A stretch of 64,000 nt of DNA from an uncultured Pelagibacteraceae bacterium (GTDB taxonomy: Bacteria; Pseudomonadota; Alphaproteobacteria; Pelagibacterales; Pelagibacteraceae): assembly GCA_902579465.1 (NCBI GenBank), contig CACHGV010000004.1:1-64000 (forward strand), in the 5' to 3' direction. Every line of letters starts with the position of its first letter. Position 1 is the stretch's first letter. Below, in pieces: positions 1-9,322 of this stretch. Under the pieces are notes generated by a model, which searched no databases, was not told the DNA's origin, and saw only the letters and a list, made by a program, of their open reading frames with translations. Made by a program: the position numbers and the translations under genes.

Positions 1-1
1 T

Positions 2-700
2 AAGTCTAAAATTTTAATAAATATTTCTGACAACCAATTTGTTAATAATATTCTTGGAAACTATGGGCGAATTTTAGCAGAATATCCGTTTTTAAAAGAT
101 TTTAGAAAAAATAAGTTAGAGCAGTTTATTAGAATAGATGGTATTGAAAATTTAAATAAAATTAAAACTAACAAAAAGCCTGTTGTTTTCATCTCAGGAC
201 ATTTTAACAACTTTGAACTGATGGCCATGCAAATTGAGAAACATGGAATAAATTTAGCCACAATATATAGACCACTTAATAATATTTTTTTAAATAAAAC
301 AATGGAAAGAATAAGAACCAAATATATTTGTAGAAATCAAATTAGGAAAGGAAGATCAGGCACTAGACAAATTTTAGAAAATTTAAAAAAAGGTAACTCA
401 ATAGCCTTGATGATTGATCAAAGAGTTACGGAAGGTATAAAAATTGATTTTTTTGGAAACTTAGCATCTACCACTACAATACCAGCTCAAATTATAAAAA
501 AATATGAATGTGATTTGGTTCCAATTTATATTGAAAGATTGGAGAAATATAACTTTAAAATGTATGTGTCTCAGCCAATAGCAATCAATTCAGAAAAGTC
601 CCAAGAGGAAATTTCTGAACATTTAAATACCATTTTAGAAAAAATGATATTAAAAAATCCTGATCAATGGATTTGGACACACAATAGGTGGAAAAAATAA
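2..700 (+). CDS. Lipid A biosynthesis acyltransferase (LpxL/HtrB family), 5' end missing
   Basis: This is the C-terminal 232 residues of a late lipid A acyltransferase, which transfers a secondary acyl chain onto the Kdo-lipid A precursor at the inner membrane. The frame is open from the window edge, so the start lies outside; the internal ATG at 221 is not the real start because it would cut off the catalytic site. The family H-X4-D/E motif is visible as GHFNNFE (His about visible residue 67, coded near base 200). The tail PDQWIWTHNRWK is also typical of the family. The acyl chain and position used (LpxL, LpxM or LpxP type) cannot be told from this fragment. Confidence 0.88.
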   Translation, partial: KSKILINISDNQFVNNILGNYGRILAEYPFLKDFRKNKLEQFIRIDGIENLNKIKTNKKPVVFISGHFNNFELMAMQIEKHGINLATIYRPLNNIFLNKTMERIRTKYICRNQIRKGRSGTRQILENLKKGNSIALMIDQRVTEGIKIDFFGNLASTTTIPAQIIKKYECDLVPIYIERLEKYNFKMYVSQPIAINSEKSQEEISEHLNTILEKMILKNPDQWIWTHNRWKK

Positions 701-710
701 TAATTATTCA

Positions 711-896
711 TTATCTTTTTTCTTTTTTAATTGAAGCTTCAACATAAGAAAAGTAAGCCTCTTGCTCATCAACATTCCAATAGTTCAAATTCTGTAGTGA
801 AATTTTCTTTCCTGAAACTGCGCAAATAACATGGTCACCTTCTTCTATAATATCAAAATTATTTGGTAGATATTTTAATTTTGCTAACTTGTTCAT
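711..896 (-). CDS. DUF2093 family small protein
   Basis: A 61-residue protein with no signal peptide or membrane segment. It matches the short alphaproteobacterial DUF2093 family, with the recognisable core VICAVSGKKISLQNLNYW followed by an acidic QEAYFSY stretch. Function is unknown. In other alphaproteobacteria this family often lies beside purD or xseA, and here it is divergent from purD with only 26 bases between the starts, so the two promoters must overlap. It converges on the acyltransferase with a 10-base gap. Confidence 0.75.
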   Translation of the reverse strand: MNKLAKLKYLPNNFDIIEEGDHVICAVSGKKISLQNLNYWNVDEQEAYFSYVEASIKKEKR

Positions 897-922
897 GATT
901 TATAGGATATATATTTGAATAT

Positions 923-2188
923 ATGAAAATTGCAATTCTTGGAAATGGTGGCAGAGAACATGCAATAGCAACCAAAATCTCAAAATCGCATAAACTTGAA
1001 AAATTATATTGTATACCAGGTAATGCTGGCACTGACTCAATAGCAGTGAATGTAGAACTGGATTTTTATAACTTTGAAATTTTATTGCAATTTTTAAAAG
1101 AAAATAAAATTGATTTGGTAATTGTAGGACCAGAAAAACCTCTAGTTGATGGTGTTGTTGATTTTCTTTTAAAAGAAAATATTAAAGTTTTTGGTCCAAA
1201 CAAAAAAGTTGCACAATTAGAAGGATCAAAAATATTTACAAAGAAAATATGTGAAAAGTACAATATTCCTACTGCACAATTTGGGGTATTTAGGACTGCT
1301 ATAGAAGCTTATTCATATTTAAAAAATGCAAATATGCCTATTGTTGTTAAAGCAGATGGATTAGCTGCAGGTAAAGGTGTTTATATTTGTGAGGATTTGG
1401 AAAGTTCAAATAAAGCTGTGCAAGAAATATTTAATGGAAAATTTGGTTTAGCTGAACAAGTTCTTATTGAAGAATTTTTGCAAGGAGATGAAATGAGTTA
1501 TTTCGTGCTTTCAGATGGAAAAACATATAAAAGATTTAATACTGCTCAAGACCATAAAAGAGTTGGTGAGGGGGATAGAGGAAAAAATACAGGAGGGATG
1601 GGTGCATATTCACCTTCTGGACTTATAAATGCAGAACTAGACAAAAAAATAATTACAGAAGTTGTTAATCCTACTTTTCAGGCTATTAAAGACATGGGAG
1701 AAAATTACAAAGGATTTTTATATGTTGGTCTAATGATTAAAGACAATAATCCTTATCTTATTGAATATAACGTGAGAATGGGAGATCCAGAATGTCAAAC
1801 AATTTTGCCACTTTTAGCTACTGATTTATTAGATCTAATTTTATCTTGTTGTGATGAAACTTTAGAGAGCCAAGATATTCTTTGGGAGGAAAAAAAAAGT
1901 ATTTGTGTAGTCCTTTGCTCTAATGGATATCCAGATATTTATAAAAAAAATGTCGAAATACCTAACATTGAAAATATAAAGAATAACGATTCATTTTTTA
2001 TTTACCATGCAGGCACAAAAAAAAAGGATAACAAAGTTCACGCTAATGGAGGAAGAGTGCTGAATTTTGTTAGTATCTCTGATAATTTTAAGTCATCAAG
2101 AGACATAGTAATCAAAGAAATTGAAAATCTAAATTGGGACAACGGTTTTTATCGTAGAGATATTGGATATAAAATTATAGATATATGA
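923..2188 (+). CDS. purD: Phosphoribosylamine-glycine ligase (GAR synthetase)
   Basis: Second step of purine synthesis: ATP-dependent joining of glycine to phosphoribosylamine. The 421 residues are full family length. The N-terminal Rossmann-like domain opens with ILGNGGREHAIA (residues 4-15). The ATP-grasp domain follows, with VVKADGLAAGKGVY (about 141-154), GGMGAYSP and EYNVRMGDPECQ, which carries metal and phosphate ligands. The stop overlaps the rsmD start in an ATGA junction, so the two genes are probably translationally coupled. Confidence 0.97.
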   Translation: MKIAILGNGGREHAIATKISKSHKLEKLYCIPGNAGTDSIAVNVELDFYNFEILLQFLKENKIDLVIVGPEKPLVDGVVDFLLKENIKVFGPNKKVAQLEGSKIFTKKICEKYNIPTAQFGVFRTAIEAYSYLKNANMPIVVKADGLAAGKGVYICEDLESSNKAVQEIFNGKFGLAEQVLIEEFLQGDEMSYFVLSDGKTYKRFNTAQDHKRVGEGDRGKNTGGMGAYSPSGLINAELDKKIITEVVNPTFQAIKDMGENYKGFLYVGLMIKDNNPYLIEYNVRMGDPECQTILPLLATDLLDLILSCCDETLESQDILWEEKKSICVVLCSNGYPDIYKKNVEIPNIENIKNNDSFFIYHAGTKKKDNKVHANGGRVLNFVSISDNFKSSRDIVIKEIENLNWDNGFYRRDIGYKIIDI

Positions 2189-2748
2189 GAGTTATAGGAG
2201 GAAGTCTTAAAGGAAAAAAATTATTAATTCCTCTGGATAAATCTACCAGACCATTGAGAGATATGGTGAGAGAGTCGATTTTCAATATTTTAGATCATTC
2301 AAGTAAAGTGTCTAAAAATATAAATAACTCTAAAGTGTTGGATTTATTTTCTGGCACTGGTTCATTTGGAATTGAGTGTTTGTCTAGAGGAGCTAAAGAA
2401 GTAATTTTCTTTGAGAATTATTCTAATTCGATAAAAGTTTTAAAAAATAATATATTTAACTTAAAATTAGAGAGCAAAACTAAAGTATATGAGAGTAATG
2501 CATATAATTTAAAAGAATCAAATTTAAACAATGAAATTTTTGATGTAATTTTTCTAGATCCACCTTTTAAAGACAAAGAAATAAATATTTTAATAGATCA
2601 AATAAAAAGATTAAAGATTGCAGATATCAATACAATAATAATTATACATCGAAATAAAAAAACGGTGGATAATATTCCCAAGTTTTTAAATGTTTTAGAT
2701 GAAAAGAATTATGGTTTATCTAAAATTTTATTCAGTAAATTAATTTAA
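2185..2748 (+). CDS. rsmD: 16S rRNA (guanine(966)-N2)-methyltransferase
   Basis: SAM-dependent methyltransferase that modifies G966 of 16S rRNA in the 30S head. It is 187 residues, typical for RsmD. The start MRVIGGSLKGKKL is the family signature, the SAM-binding loop is LDLFSGTGSFG (about 52-62), and the catalytic LDPPF motif is at about 124-128. It overlaps purD by 4 bases on the 5' side. It shares the 4 bases TTAA with the oppositely directed pgi, so both stop codons are interlocked. Confidence 0.94.
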   Translation: MRVIGGSLKGKKLLIPLDKSTRPLRDMVRESIFNILDHSSKVSKNINNSKVLDLFSGTGSFGIECLSRGAKEVIFFENYSNSIKVLKNNIFNLKLESKTKVYESNAYNLKESNLNNEIFDVIFLDPPFKDKEINILIDQIKRLKIADINTIIIIHRNKKTVDNIPKFLNVLDEKNYGLSKILFSKLI

Positions 2749-3914
2749 ATAAGTAATTTTGAAGTTTCAGTTTTAATTAACTCAACTGAAGGTTGATCAA
2801 AAGGATTGACTTTCATTAGTCTCCCCAACAAAATTGTCTCTAGAACAAAAAAAGTAAACAATTCTCCAAGAGTATCTTCATTTCTATCCAATATTTCAAA
2901 ACTTCTAAAAGGTATTTTTTTTCTTTTAAAAACTGTTTTAGTAGCATCTCTTTGTGCTTTGATAATTTGATTTAAATTTTTATTTTTTAAAATTGAAAAT
3001 TTATCAAATAAATTTTTATTTGATAATTTATTTGTTTTTTCATTAATAATTCCAAAAAATGTAAAAAAATTATTTTTTGGTCCATCTAAATAAAGCTGAA
3101 GCAAGCTATGATTATCCTTGGGCATAGATGAAATAATAGGAAAAATACCTTTGTTATCTTTTCCTAAACTTTCCGCAGTAAGTTGTTGGTACCATTTGAA
3201 TAAATTATTAGAACTTTCATCATAGTTAAGGATTACTGAATTTTTTTTCTCTTTTGAAATACAGTTAAATATGAAATTAACGTTATAAATCAATTGATTT
3301 AAAAAATATTTATTTTTAATTAAATAATTAAGCCTTTTAAATTTTCTCTCATTTAGTCCTAACAATTCTACAGGCAACATGCCAACTTCGGATAAAACTG
3401 AATATCTTCCTCCTATATAATTTTTATGCTCAATAATATCTGCCTTTAATTTATTACCTAGTTTAGTAAGAAAACTAAATTTTTTCTCTGTAATTACTAT
3501 ATTTTTATTTTTTTTTTGTGAATTAAGAATTAAGTTGAAATTTGATATGGTTTCAAGTGTGTTACCAGATTTTGATACTATTAAATTTAAAGTTTTTTTC
3601 TTATTTTTAAAATTAATCTTACCATCAAGGTTATTGTAAAAATTTATTTTTTTTTTAATCTTTAAATTTAAGAAATCATATATTGCCTCTGTGCCTAAAA
3701 TTGAACCACCCATACCAATTAGATTTATGGTATCAAAGTTTTTATATTTTTTTAAAATTTCTTTTTTATAGCTATATTTATAACTTTTTTTAAATGAATT
3801 TAATAGCAGTTCACTTTTAATTAACTCTTTTTTTAAAATATTATTTATTTTATTTTTAACTTTTATATTTTTTTTATTTTGAAAATTTTTAAAAATTATG
3901 TTTTTTGAAAACAT
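2745..3914 (-). CDS. pgi: Glucose-6-phosphate isomerase, compact form
   Basis: Interconverts glucose 6-phosphate and fructose 6-phosphate. The sugar-phosphate isomerase motifs are present: IGMGGSILGTEA (about 66-77) and SKSGNTLET (114-122). Candidate catalytic residues can be matched: Arg in GGRYSVLSEVG, Glu in QQLTAESLGK, His in PKDNHSLLQ and the late Lys in ELIKTETSKL. At 389 residues it is much shorter than the roughly 550-residue enterobacterial enzyme and is very rich in Lys and Asn. It converges on rsmD and lies 4 bases downstream of the lipoprotein gene on the same strand. Confidence 0.9.
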   Translation of the reverse strand: MFSKNIIFKNFQNKKNIKVKNKINNILKKELIKSELLLNSFKKSYKYSYKKEILKKYKNFDTINLIGMGGSILGTEAIYDFLNLKIKKKINFYNNLDGKINFKNKKKTLNLIVSKSGNTLETISNFNLILNSQKKNKNIVITEKKFSFLTKLGNKLKADIIEHKNYIGGRYSVLSEVGMLPVELLGLNERKFKRLNYLIKNKYFLNQLIYNVNFIFNCISKEKKNSVILNYDESSNNLFKWYQQLTAESLGKDNKGIFPIISSMPKDNHSLLQLYLDGPKNNFFTFFGIINEKTNKLSNKNLFDKFSILKNKNLNQIIKAQRDATKTVFKRKKIPFRSFEILDRNEDTLGELFTFFVLETILLGRLMKVNPFDQPSVELIKTETSKLLI

Positions 3915-3918
3915 TTAT

Positions 3919-4242
3919 TTACTTAATTTTTTTCAATATTGAACTTTCAATAGATGTAGATTGTTCTGAAGATGAAGTATCATCTTCAATTTTACTTTTC
4001 TTAAGTAAATTTTCTATGTTTAATTGATCACTTTTAATATCTTGAGTAGATTTTATACTTGCTTCACCTGGTTTTGGTAATTTATCAAAATCTGGAGGCA
4101 AAACTAATGGATTTTTTTTATCAATTAAAAATTCATCTCCTTGATCTGATCTTTTTTTACCCTGCAAAGCTTCTCCCACACCACAAGAATATAAAAAAGT
4201 TAAGAAGAATAATAACTTGGAAATTTTTAAGATTTTATTCAT
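3919..4242 (-). CDS. DUF3035 lipoprotein (BamF-like)
   Basis: A 107-residue probable outer-membrane lipoprotein. The N-terminal hydrophobic helix ends in a lipobox, FLYSCG, with Cys at about residue 20. It is followed by the DUF3035 signature of a DEF segment then NPLVLPPDFDKLPKPGE. DUF3035 proteins are linked in some annotations to the alphaproteobacterial Bam complex (BamF). It starts inside the end of lspA (8-base overlap), so it belongs to the ribF-ileS-lspA transcription unit. The C-terminal half is Ser/Glu/Lys-rich and low complexity. Confidence 0.7.
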   Translation of the reverse strand: MNKILKISKLLFFLTFLYSCGVGEALQGKKRSDQGDEFLIDKKNPLVLPPDFDKLPKPGEASIKSTQDIKSDQLNIENLLKKSKIEDDTSSSEQSTSIESSILKKIK

Positions 4243-4726
4243 TTACTTTTTTATAACTTATTAATTCAGCTAGAATAAGGAAAATAATTCCAATTGTTAT
4301 AAATATATCAGCTACATTGAAAATAAACCAATGATATCCATTATAATTTAGATCAAAAAAGTCTGGAACAGCTCTGTAATATATTCTATCAAATAGATTG
4401 CCTAATGAGCCTCCTAAAATAATAATTAAAAAATAATACTTTAGTCCTTTTTCCTTAAATAATAGATAAATTATAACAAAATTAATTAGAATAATTAAAG
4501 TAGTAACTACATTGTAAAAAAGATCCTGGTCGGAGGATAATAAGCCAAAACCTATTCCTTTATTCCAAACCAAATAAAAATTTAAAAATGAGTTTATATA
4601 AATATCTACTCGTCCAGTTTCCTCTAGTATATTTAGAATAAGTATTTTTGATATTCTATCTAAAAAGAAAATGGATAATAAAATTAATATACTTATTACT
4701 ATCTTTTTTATATTTTCACTTTTCAT
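4235..4726 (-). CDS. lspA: Lipoprotein signal peptidase (signal peptidase II)
   Basis: Inner-membrane aspartic protease that removes signal peptides of prolipoproteins. The 163 residues hold about four transmembrane segments. The conserved GGSLGNLFDRI and VPDFFDL segments and the FNVADIFITIG motif supply the two catalytic aspartates. The start overlaps the ileS stop by 4 bases (ATGA), and the DUF3035 lipoprotein, itself a likely substrate, follows directly. This ileS-lspA order is widespread in Proteobacteria. Confidence 0.96.
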   Translation of the reverse strand: MKSENIKKIVISILILLSIFFLDRISKILILNILEETGRVDIYINSFLNFYLVWNKGIGFGLLSSDQDLFYNVVTTLIILINFVIIYLLFKEKGLKYYFLIIILGGSLGNLFDRIYYRAVPDFFDLNYNGYHWFIFNVADIFITIGIIFLILAELISYKKVNE

Positions 4727-7464
4727 GAAAGATGACAGTTACCATCTCTTTCACAAATATTTTCTCTAATTTTCCAACAAACTGGGCACTTATTACCAAC
4801 GGCTTTTGAACTAGTGATCTCAATTTCTTTTTCTAAATTACTATCATTTGAGACTGAAGCAGAGGATGTAATACAAATTTCAGAGAAATCATGCTTCTCA
4901 GCCAAACTATATGTGTCTTTATCTTTAATTTTAATTTCAATATTTGCCTCTAAACTTGAGCCAATAATTTTATCAGCCCTTTTACTTTCAATACTAATAT
5001 TTGCTTCGTCTCTGATTAATTTAAGTTTATCCCATTTACTATTTAATTCTTCATTTTTCCATTCATAAGGAATTTTAACAAATTTTTGTAAATGAATACT
5101 TCCATTATTATCTCCCTTATGAATCAAATGATAAATTTCCTCAGTAGTAAATGATAAGATTGGTGCAAACCATTTTAATAAACATTCTAAAATTACTTTT
5201 AGTATCAAAATACAATCAGATCGCTTCTTGGAGTCTTTTGGATCACAATAAAGAAGATCTTTTCTGATATCAAAATAAAATGCTGAGAGTTCTACTGTAC
5301 AAAAATTTAACAACTCTTTATATAAATTATGAAAATTATATGACTTAAAGTATTTATTAAAACTTTCATCGATCACATACAATCTATGCAGCATATACTT
5401 TTCTAATTCAGGAATATTATTTAGATCAATTTTTTCAAAGTCAACTTTTGAATATTCATCTTGTATATTTCCTAAAAGATATCTGAAAGTATTTCTAATT
5501 TTCCTGTAAGACTCTGAGTGTTGATCTAAAATTGAATAATCTATTCTTAGGTCCTCGGCATAATTTGATGAGGCTACCCAAATTCTGAGTATATCAGCTC
5601 CATATTTTTTTAAAATATCTTCTGGAGCAATTACATTTCCAGTTGATTTAGACATTTTTAGTCCTTTTCCATCGACTACAAACCCATGGGATAAAATACT
5701 TTCAAACGGCGCTCTACCTCTTGTTCCACAAGACTCTAAGAGTGAAGAGTGAAACCATCCTCTATGTTGATCTGAACCCTCTAGATACATTGATGCAGGC
5801 CATTTTAAATCTTCTCTCTTTTCTAAAACAAAAGAATGTGTTGATCCACTATCAAACCATACTTCTACAATATCACTAGTCTTATCAAAATCTTCTGCTT
5901 TATATTTATTTCCAAGCAGTCTCTGAAAATTATCTTCAAACCAGCAGTCTGAGCCTTCTTTTTCATAAATTTTAGCAATATTCTCAAACACTTCTTCGTC
6001 GATAAGAATTTCTCCGTTTTTTTTTGAGATAAATATTGGAAGTGGAACTCCCCATACCCTCTGTCTAGAAACACACCAATCTGGTCTAGTCTCGATCATT
6101 GATTTAATTCTTTCTTTTCCTTTACTAGGATAAAAAGTGGTGTCATTTATTGCTTTAAGTGCTTTGTCTCTAAGTTTATGACTTTCCATTGAAATAAACC
6201 ATTGAGGTGTTGCTCTATGAACTAAGGGAGCCTTTGATCTCCAAGAATGTGGGTAAGAATGTGTTAGTTTGCCTTTCTTTAAAAGAGCTTTAAGTTCTTG
6301 AAGCTTTTCAATAACAATATCGTTTGCTTTGAAAATATGAGTTCCTTCAAATATGGGGATGTGTTTTGTATACCTTCCGTCGTCATCTACTGTTTCAATT
6401 GCTTTTATTCCATTATTGATACACAAATTAAAATCATCAGGTCCATGGCTTGGTGCACAATGAACAATTCCTGTTCCTTGTTCAGTTGTTACAAATCTTG
6501 CCTCGAGCATTGGAACATCATAGTCATAGCTAATTTTATGAAATGGATGGCTACAAATAGTTCCATCAAATTCTTTTCCTTTAAATTCTTTTAATATCTT
6601 AATTTTGTAATCAGTATCTTTTTCAACAGAACTTAAAAGTTCTTTTGCAATAACTATTTTTTCATTTTCTAAAATATCTTTGTTATCTATCTCGCATAAA
6701 ACATAATCTAAACTTTGGTTATAGGCTAATGCTTTGTTAGCTGGGATCGTCCATGGAGTTGTAGTCCAAATTAAAACATTCGAACCAATTAGTTCATTGA
6801 TATTAGATTTTTTAACTTGGAAGGCTACATATATTGTATCAGATACATGATCTTGATATTCTACCTCTGCATCCGCTAAAGCTGTTTTTTCAACTGTTGA
6901 CCATAGTACAGGTTTGTAGCCCTTGTATAAACTACCCTCTTTTAAAAATTTTCCAAGTTCTCTTACAATTTGGGCTTCTGCATCAAAACTCATAGTTGAG
7001 TAATAGTTTTCCCAATCTCCAATTACTCCTAATCTTTTAAATTGATCTTTATGAATATTAATCCATTTACTTGCAAAATCTCTACATTCCTTTCTAAACT
7101 CAATAATAGGTACATCATTTTTATTTTTTTTGTTTTTTTTGTATCGTTCCTCAATTTTCCATTCAATTGGTAATCCATGACAATCCCATCCTGGGACATA
7201 AACTGAGTCTTTACCATCCATTTGATGAAATTTAATTATTATATCTTTTAGAATTTTATTTAATGCAGTACCCATATGAATATTTCCATTTGCATATGGA
7301 GGTCCATCGTGTAAGACAAATTTTTCTTTACCTTTACTTTGGGATCTTAGTTTTTCATATAGATTAATCTTATCCCAAAATTTCAAATATTCTGGTTCTT
7401 TGTTTGGTAGATTTGCTTTCATAGAAAAAGCAGTTTTAGGTAAGTTTAAATGTTCTTTACTCAT
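4723..7464 (-). CDS. ileS: Isoleucyl-tRNA synthetase
   Basis: Class I synthetase that charges tRNA-Ile and edits Val-tRNA-Ile. It is full length at 913 residues. The HIGH-type motif is in PPYANGNIHMGTALNK (about 55-70), an editing domain with WTTTPWTIPAN follows, and the KMSKS loop is LKMSKSTGN around residue 600. The C-terminus ends in a zinc finger, CPVC...C....C. The start codon overlaps the ribF stop by one base (TAATG), which argues for translational coupling. Confidence 0.98.
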   Translation of the reverse strand: MSKEHLNLPKTAFSMKANLPNKEPEYLKFWDKINLYEKLRSQSKGKEKFVLHDGPPYANGNIHMGTALNKILKDIIIKFHQMDGKDSVYVPGWDCHGLPIEWKIEERYKKNKKNKNDVPIIEFRKECRDFASKWINIHKDQFKRLGVIGDWENYYSTMSFDAEAQIVRELGKFLKEGSLYKGYKPVLWSTVEKTALADAEVEYQDHVSDTIYVAFQVKKSNINELIGSNVLIWTTTPWTIPANKALAYNQSLDYVLCEIDNKDILENEKIVIAKELLSSVEKDTDYKIKILKEFKGKEFDGTICSHPFHKISYDYDVPMLEARFVTTEQGTGIVHCAPSHGPDDFNLCINNGIKAIETVDDDGRYTKHIPIFEGTHIFKANDIVIEKLQELKALLKKGKLTHSYPHSWRSKAPLVHRATPQWFISMESHKLRDKALKAINDTTFYPSKGKERIKSMIETRPDWCVSRQRVWGVPLPIFISKKNGEILIDEEVFENIAKIYEKEGSDCWFEDNFQRLLGNKYKAEDFDKTSDIVEVWFDSGSTHSFVLEKREDLKWPASMYLEGSDQHRGWFHSSLLESCGTRGRAPFESILSHGFVVDGKGLKMSKSTGNVIAPEDILKKYGADILRIWVASSNYAEDLRIDYSILDQHSESYRKIRNTFRYLLGNIQDEYSKVDFEKIDLNNIPELEKYMLHRLYVIDESFNKYFKSYNFHNLYKELLNFCTVELSAFYFDIRKDLLYCDPKDSKKRSDCILILKVILECLLKWFAPILSFTTEEIYHLIHKGDNNGSIHLQKFVKIPYEWKNEELNSKWDKLKLIRDEANISIESKRADKIIGSSLEANIEIKIKDKDTYSLAEKHDFSEICITSSASVSNDSNLEKEIEITSSKAVGNKCPVCWKIRENICERDGNCHLS

Positions 7465-8393
7465 TATGTTTTTTTAGCATTTAAAATATCTTTTTTTATT
7501 TGATTTTTTAACTCACTGATACCTTTGAATTTTTTTTCTCCTCTTATAAATTTTAAAAATTCAACAGATAATTTTTTATTATAAAGATTTCCTGAAAAAT
7601 TAAAAATATTTACCTCTAAAAGTATTTTTTTTTGATTAAATGTGGGCCTATAACCTAAATTAGCAATTCCTTTATAGAGTTTTTTTATTTTATTAATTCT
7701 TATTTTTACAGCATAAACACCAGGCTTTGCTATAACATAATTTCCAATATCGATATTACAGGTTGGGAAACCAATTTTTTGACCCATCATTCTGCCTCTT
7801 TGAACTTTTCCTTCAATTTCCCAGTTTCTTTTTAAAAAAGTATTTGCTTTTGATAGCTTTCCATCTTCAAGCAACTTTCTAATTATTGTTGATGAAATTA
7901 TCTTTTTATTTTTCATCAAAGGTGTTGGATTTATTAAATTATAACTAAAATCTTTCTCATATTTTTTAAGTATTGCTACGTCTCCTTCTCTTTTATGGCC
8001 AAATCTAAAGTTATTACTTACAAATATAAATTTTGATCTAAGTTTTTTTGATAAAATATCTTTTATGAATTTATAGTAAGTAATTTTAGAAAAATTCTTG
8101 TCAAATTTTTTATTTATTACAAAATCAACACCAAATTTTTTTAAATAAATTACCTTTTGACTAAAATTTGATATTCTATAATTCTTAATTTTTGTGTTAA
8201 AAAACATTTTAGGTATAGGATCAAAGGTAATTACACCTACTTTATATTTATATTTTGTTTTATATTTTTTTGCTAATTCAAATAATTTTTGATGTCCTGA
8301 ATGTAACCCATCAAAATTACCAATTAAGATAATTGATTTTTTATATTTTTTTGGAATATTAAAATTATTAAAAATCCTTAATCTTTTCACCAT
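7464..8393 (-). CDS. ribF: Bifunctional riboflavin kinase / FAD synthetase
   Basis: Makes FMN and FAD from riboflavin. The N-terminal nucleotidyltransferase domain shows IGNFDGLHSGHQKL (about 23-36, the HxGH-like motif). The C-terminal flavokinase domain shows VQRGRMMGQKIGFPTCNI and later GVYAV. The 309 residues match the family. It overlaps the HAD gene upstream by 7 bases and ileS downstream by 1, so all are likely in one transcript. The HAD-ribF-ileS order is common in alphaproteobacteria. Confidence 0.95.
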   Translation of the reverse strand: MVKRLRIFNNFNIPKKYKKSIILIGNFDGLHSGHQKLFELAKKYKTKYKYKVGVITFDPIPKMFFNTKIKNYRISNFSQKVIYLKKFGVDFVINKKFDKNFSKITYYKFIKDILSKKLRSKFIFVSNNFRFGHKREGDVAILKKYEKDFSYNLINPTPLMKNKKIISSTIIRKLLEDGKLSKANTFLKRNWEIEGKVQRGRMMGQKIGFPTCNIDIGNYVIAKPGVYAVKIRINKIKKLYKGIANLGYRPTFNQKKILLEVNIFNFSGNLYNKKLSVEFLKFIRGEKKFKGISELKNQIKKDILNAKKT

Positions 8394-9202
8394 TTTAATT
8401 CTTTCTGAAAATAATTTATTTTTGCATCATAATTTTTAAGTACATTATCAATTGATAATTTTGAAATTTCTTGTCTATGTATACCTCCTGTAATAAGTAA
8501 AGAGTCAAAATTTTGAATGTTGGCACCTTTTATATCTGTATTTAAATTATCACCAATACATAATATTTTTTTATTATTAACATCTGCCGCAATTTCATAA
8601 ACAAGTGGATACGGTTTGCCAAAGTAAATGACTTCTCCGTTAATTTCTTCAAATGATTTTGCAATAGAACCTGCGCAATATTCTCTATTGTTCCCTCTAT
8701 CAACTATTAAATCAGGGTTAGTACATATCATTTTTTTATTTATATGTTTTAATAGAATAGTTTTGTAATATCCTAAGTCATTTTCATACTCTTCAAAAAG
8801 ACCTGAACATAATAAATAATCTGAGTCGTCAATATTAAGAACTTTATTGCTTTCAAAAGTTTTAAATAAATCAAAATCTCTTGGCGGTCCTAGGTGAAAA
8901 AATTTTTTATTATTGAAATTTTCTAAAAGATACCTTATTGATGCTTCTCCAGATGTAAAAACTGTATCATAAAAATTATTTAATCCCATTTTTTTTAAAG
9001 TATTAATTACGGTTTGGTTGGGTCTTGGGGCATTAGTAAGTAATATGAATTTTTTTTCATTATTAGATAATTCTTCTAAAACTTTAACAGCATTCTCATA
9101 TAACTTTATTCCGTTATGGAGTACTCCCCAAATATCTATAAAAAATAAGTCATATTTGCTGACTATTGATTTTAAGCCTGATTCATCTAAATTTTTACTC
9201 AT
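8387..9202 (-). CDS. HAD superfamily IIA hydrolase (TIGR01459-like)
   Basis: A 271-residue HAD phosphatase of the NagD-like IIA class. Motif I is FFIDIWGVLHNG (about 21-32), where the second Asp of the usual DxD is replaced by W-G as in this subfamily. Motif II is LLTNAPRP and motif III/IV is CIGDNLNTDIKGA. The substrate is unknown; NagD-like enzymes act on small phosphometabolites. It is the first gene of the minus-strand ribF-ileS-lspA block and is divergent from groES, from which it is separated by the 120-base region holding the groES promoter. Confidence 0.85.
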   Translation of the reverse strand: MSKNLDESGLKSIVSKYDLFFIDIWGVLHNGIKLYENAVKVLEELSNNEKKFILLTNAPRPNQTVINTLKKMGLNNFYDTVFTSGEASIRYLLENFNNKKFFHLGPPRDFDLFKTFESNKVLNIDDSDYLLCSGLFEEYENDLGYYKTILLKHINKKMICTNPDLIVDRGNNREYCAGSIAKSFEEINGEVIYFGKPYPLVYEIAADVNNKKILCIGDNLNTDIKGANIQNFDSLLITGGIHRQEISKLSIDNVLKNYDAKINYFQKELKW

Positions 9203-9269
9203 ATTTCAGATATAGCTTAAAAATCCAATAAATTCTTGAATTTTCTCATCTATATATTTCTGGGCAGAT

Positions 9270-9299
9270 CTTGAAATAATAGTCACATACATCTATATG
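9270..9299 (+). promoter_or_regulatory. Candidate groESL promoter
   Basis: TTGAAA at 9271-9276 (preceded by C, giving CTTGAAA) and TATATG at 9294-9299 are 17 bases apart. This is a good housekeeping spacing and also resembles alphaproteobacterial heat-shock promoters that begin with CTTGAA. A second CTTGAA is at 9235-9240. The core TTGAAAT...TAGTCAC is shared with the hsp20 promoter region. A CCTT/AAGG pairing (9302-9305 with 9312-9315) could mask part of the groES ribosome binding site. No CIRCE-type repeat is seen. Confidence 0.5.
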
Positions 9300-9322
9300 A
9301 ACCTTAATTTAAAGGAGTAAAT

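Noticed and set aside
4723-4800. Suspected truncation of the IleS C-terminus
   Set aside because: The final zinc-finger cysteines are present and the stop overlaps lspA in the usual way, so the protein is complete.
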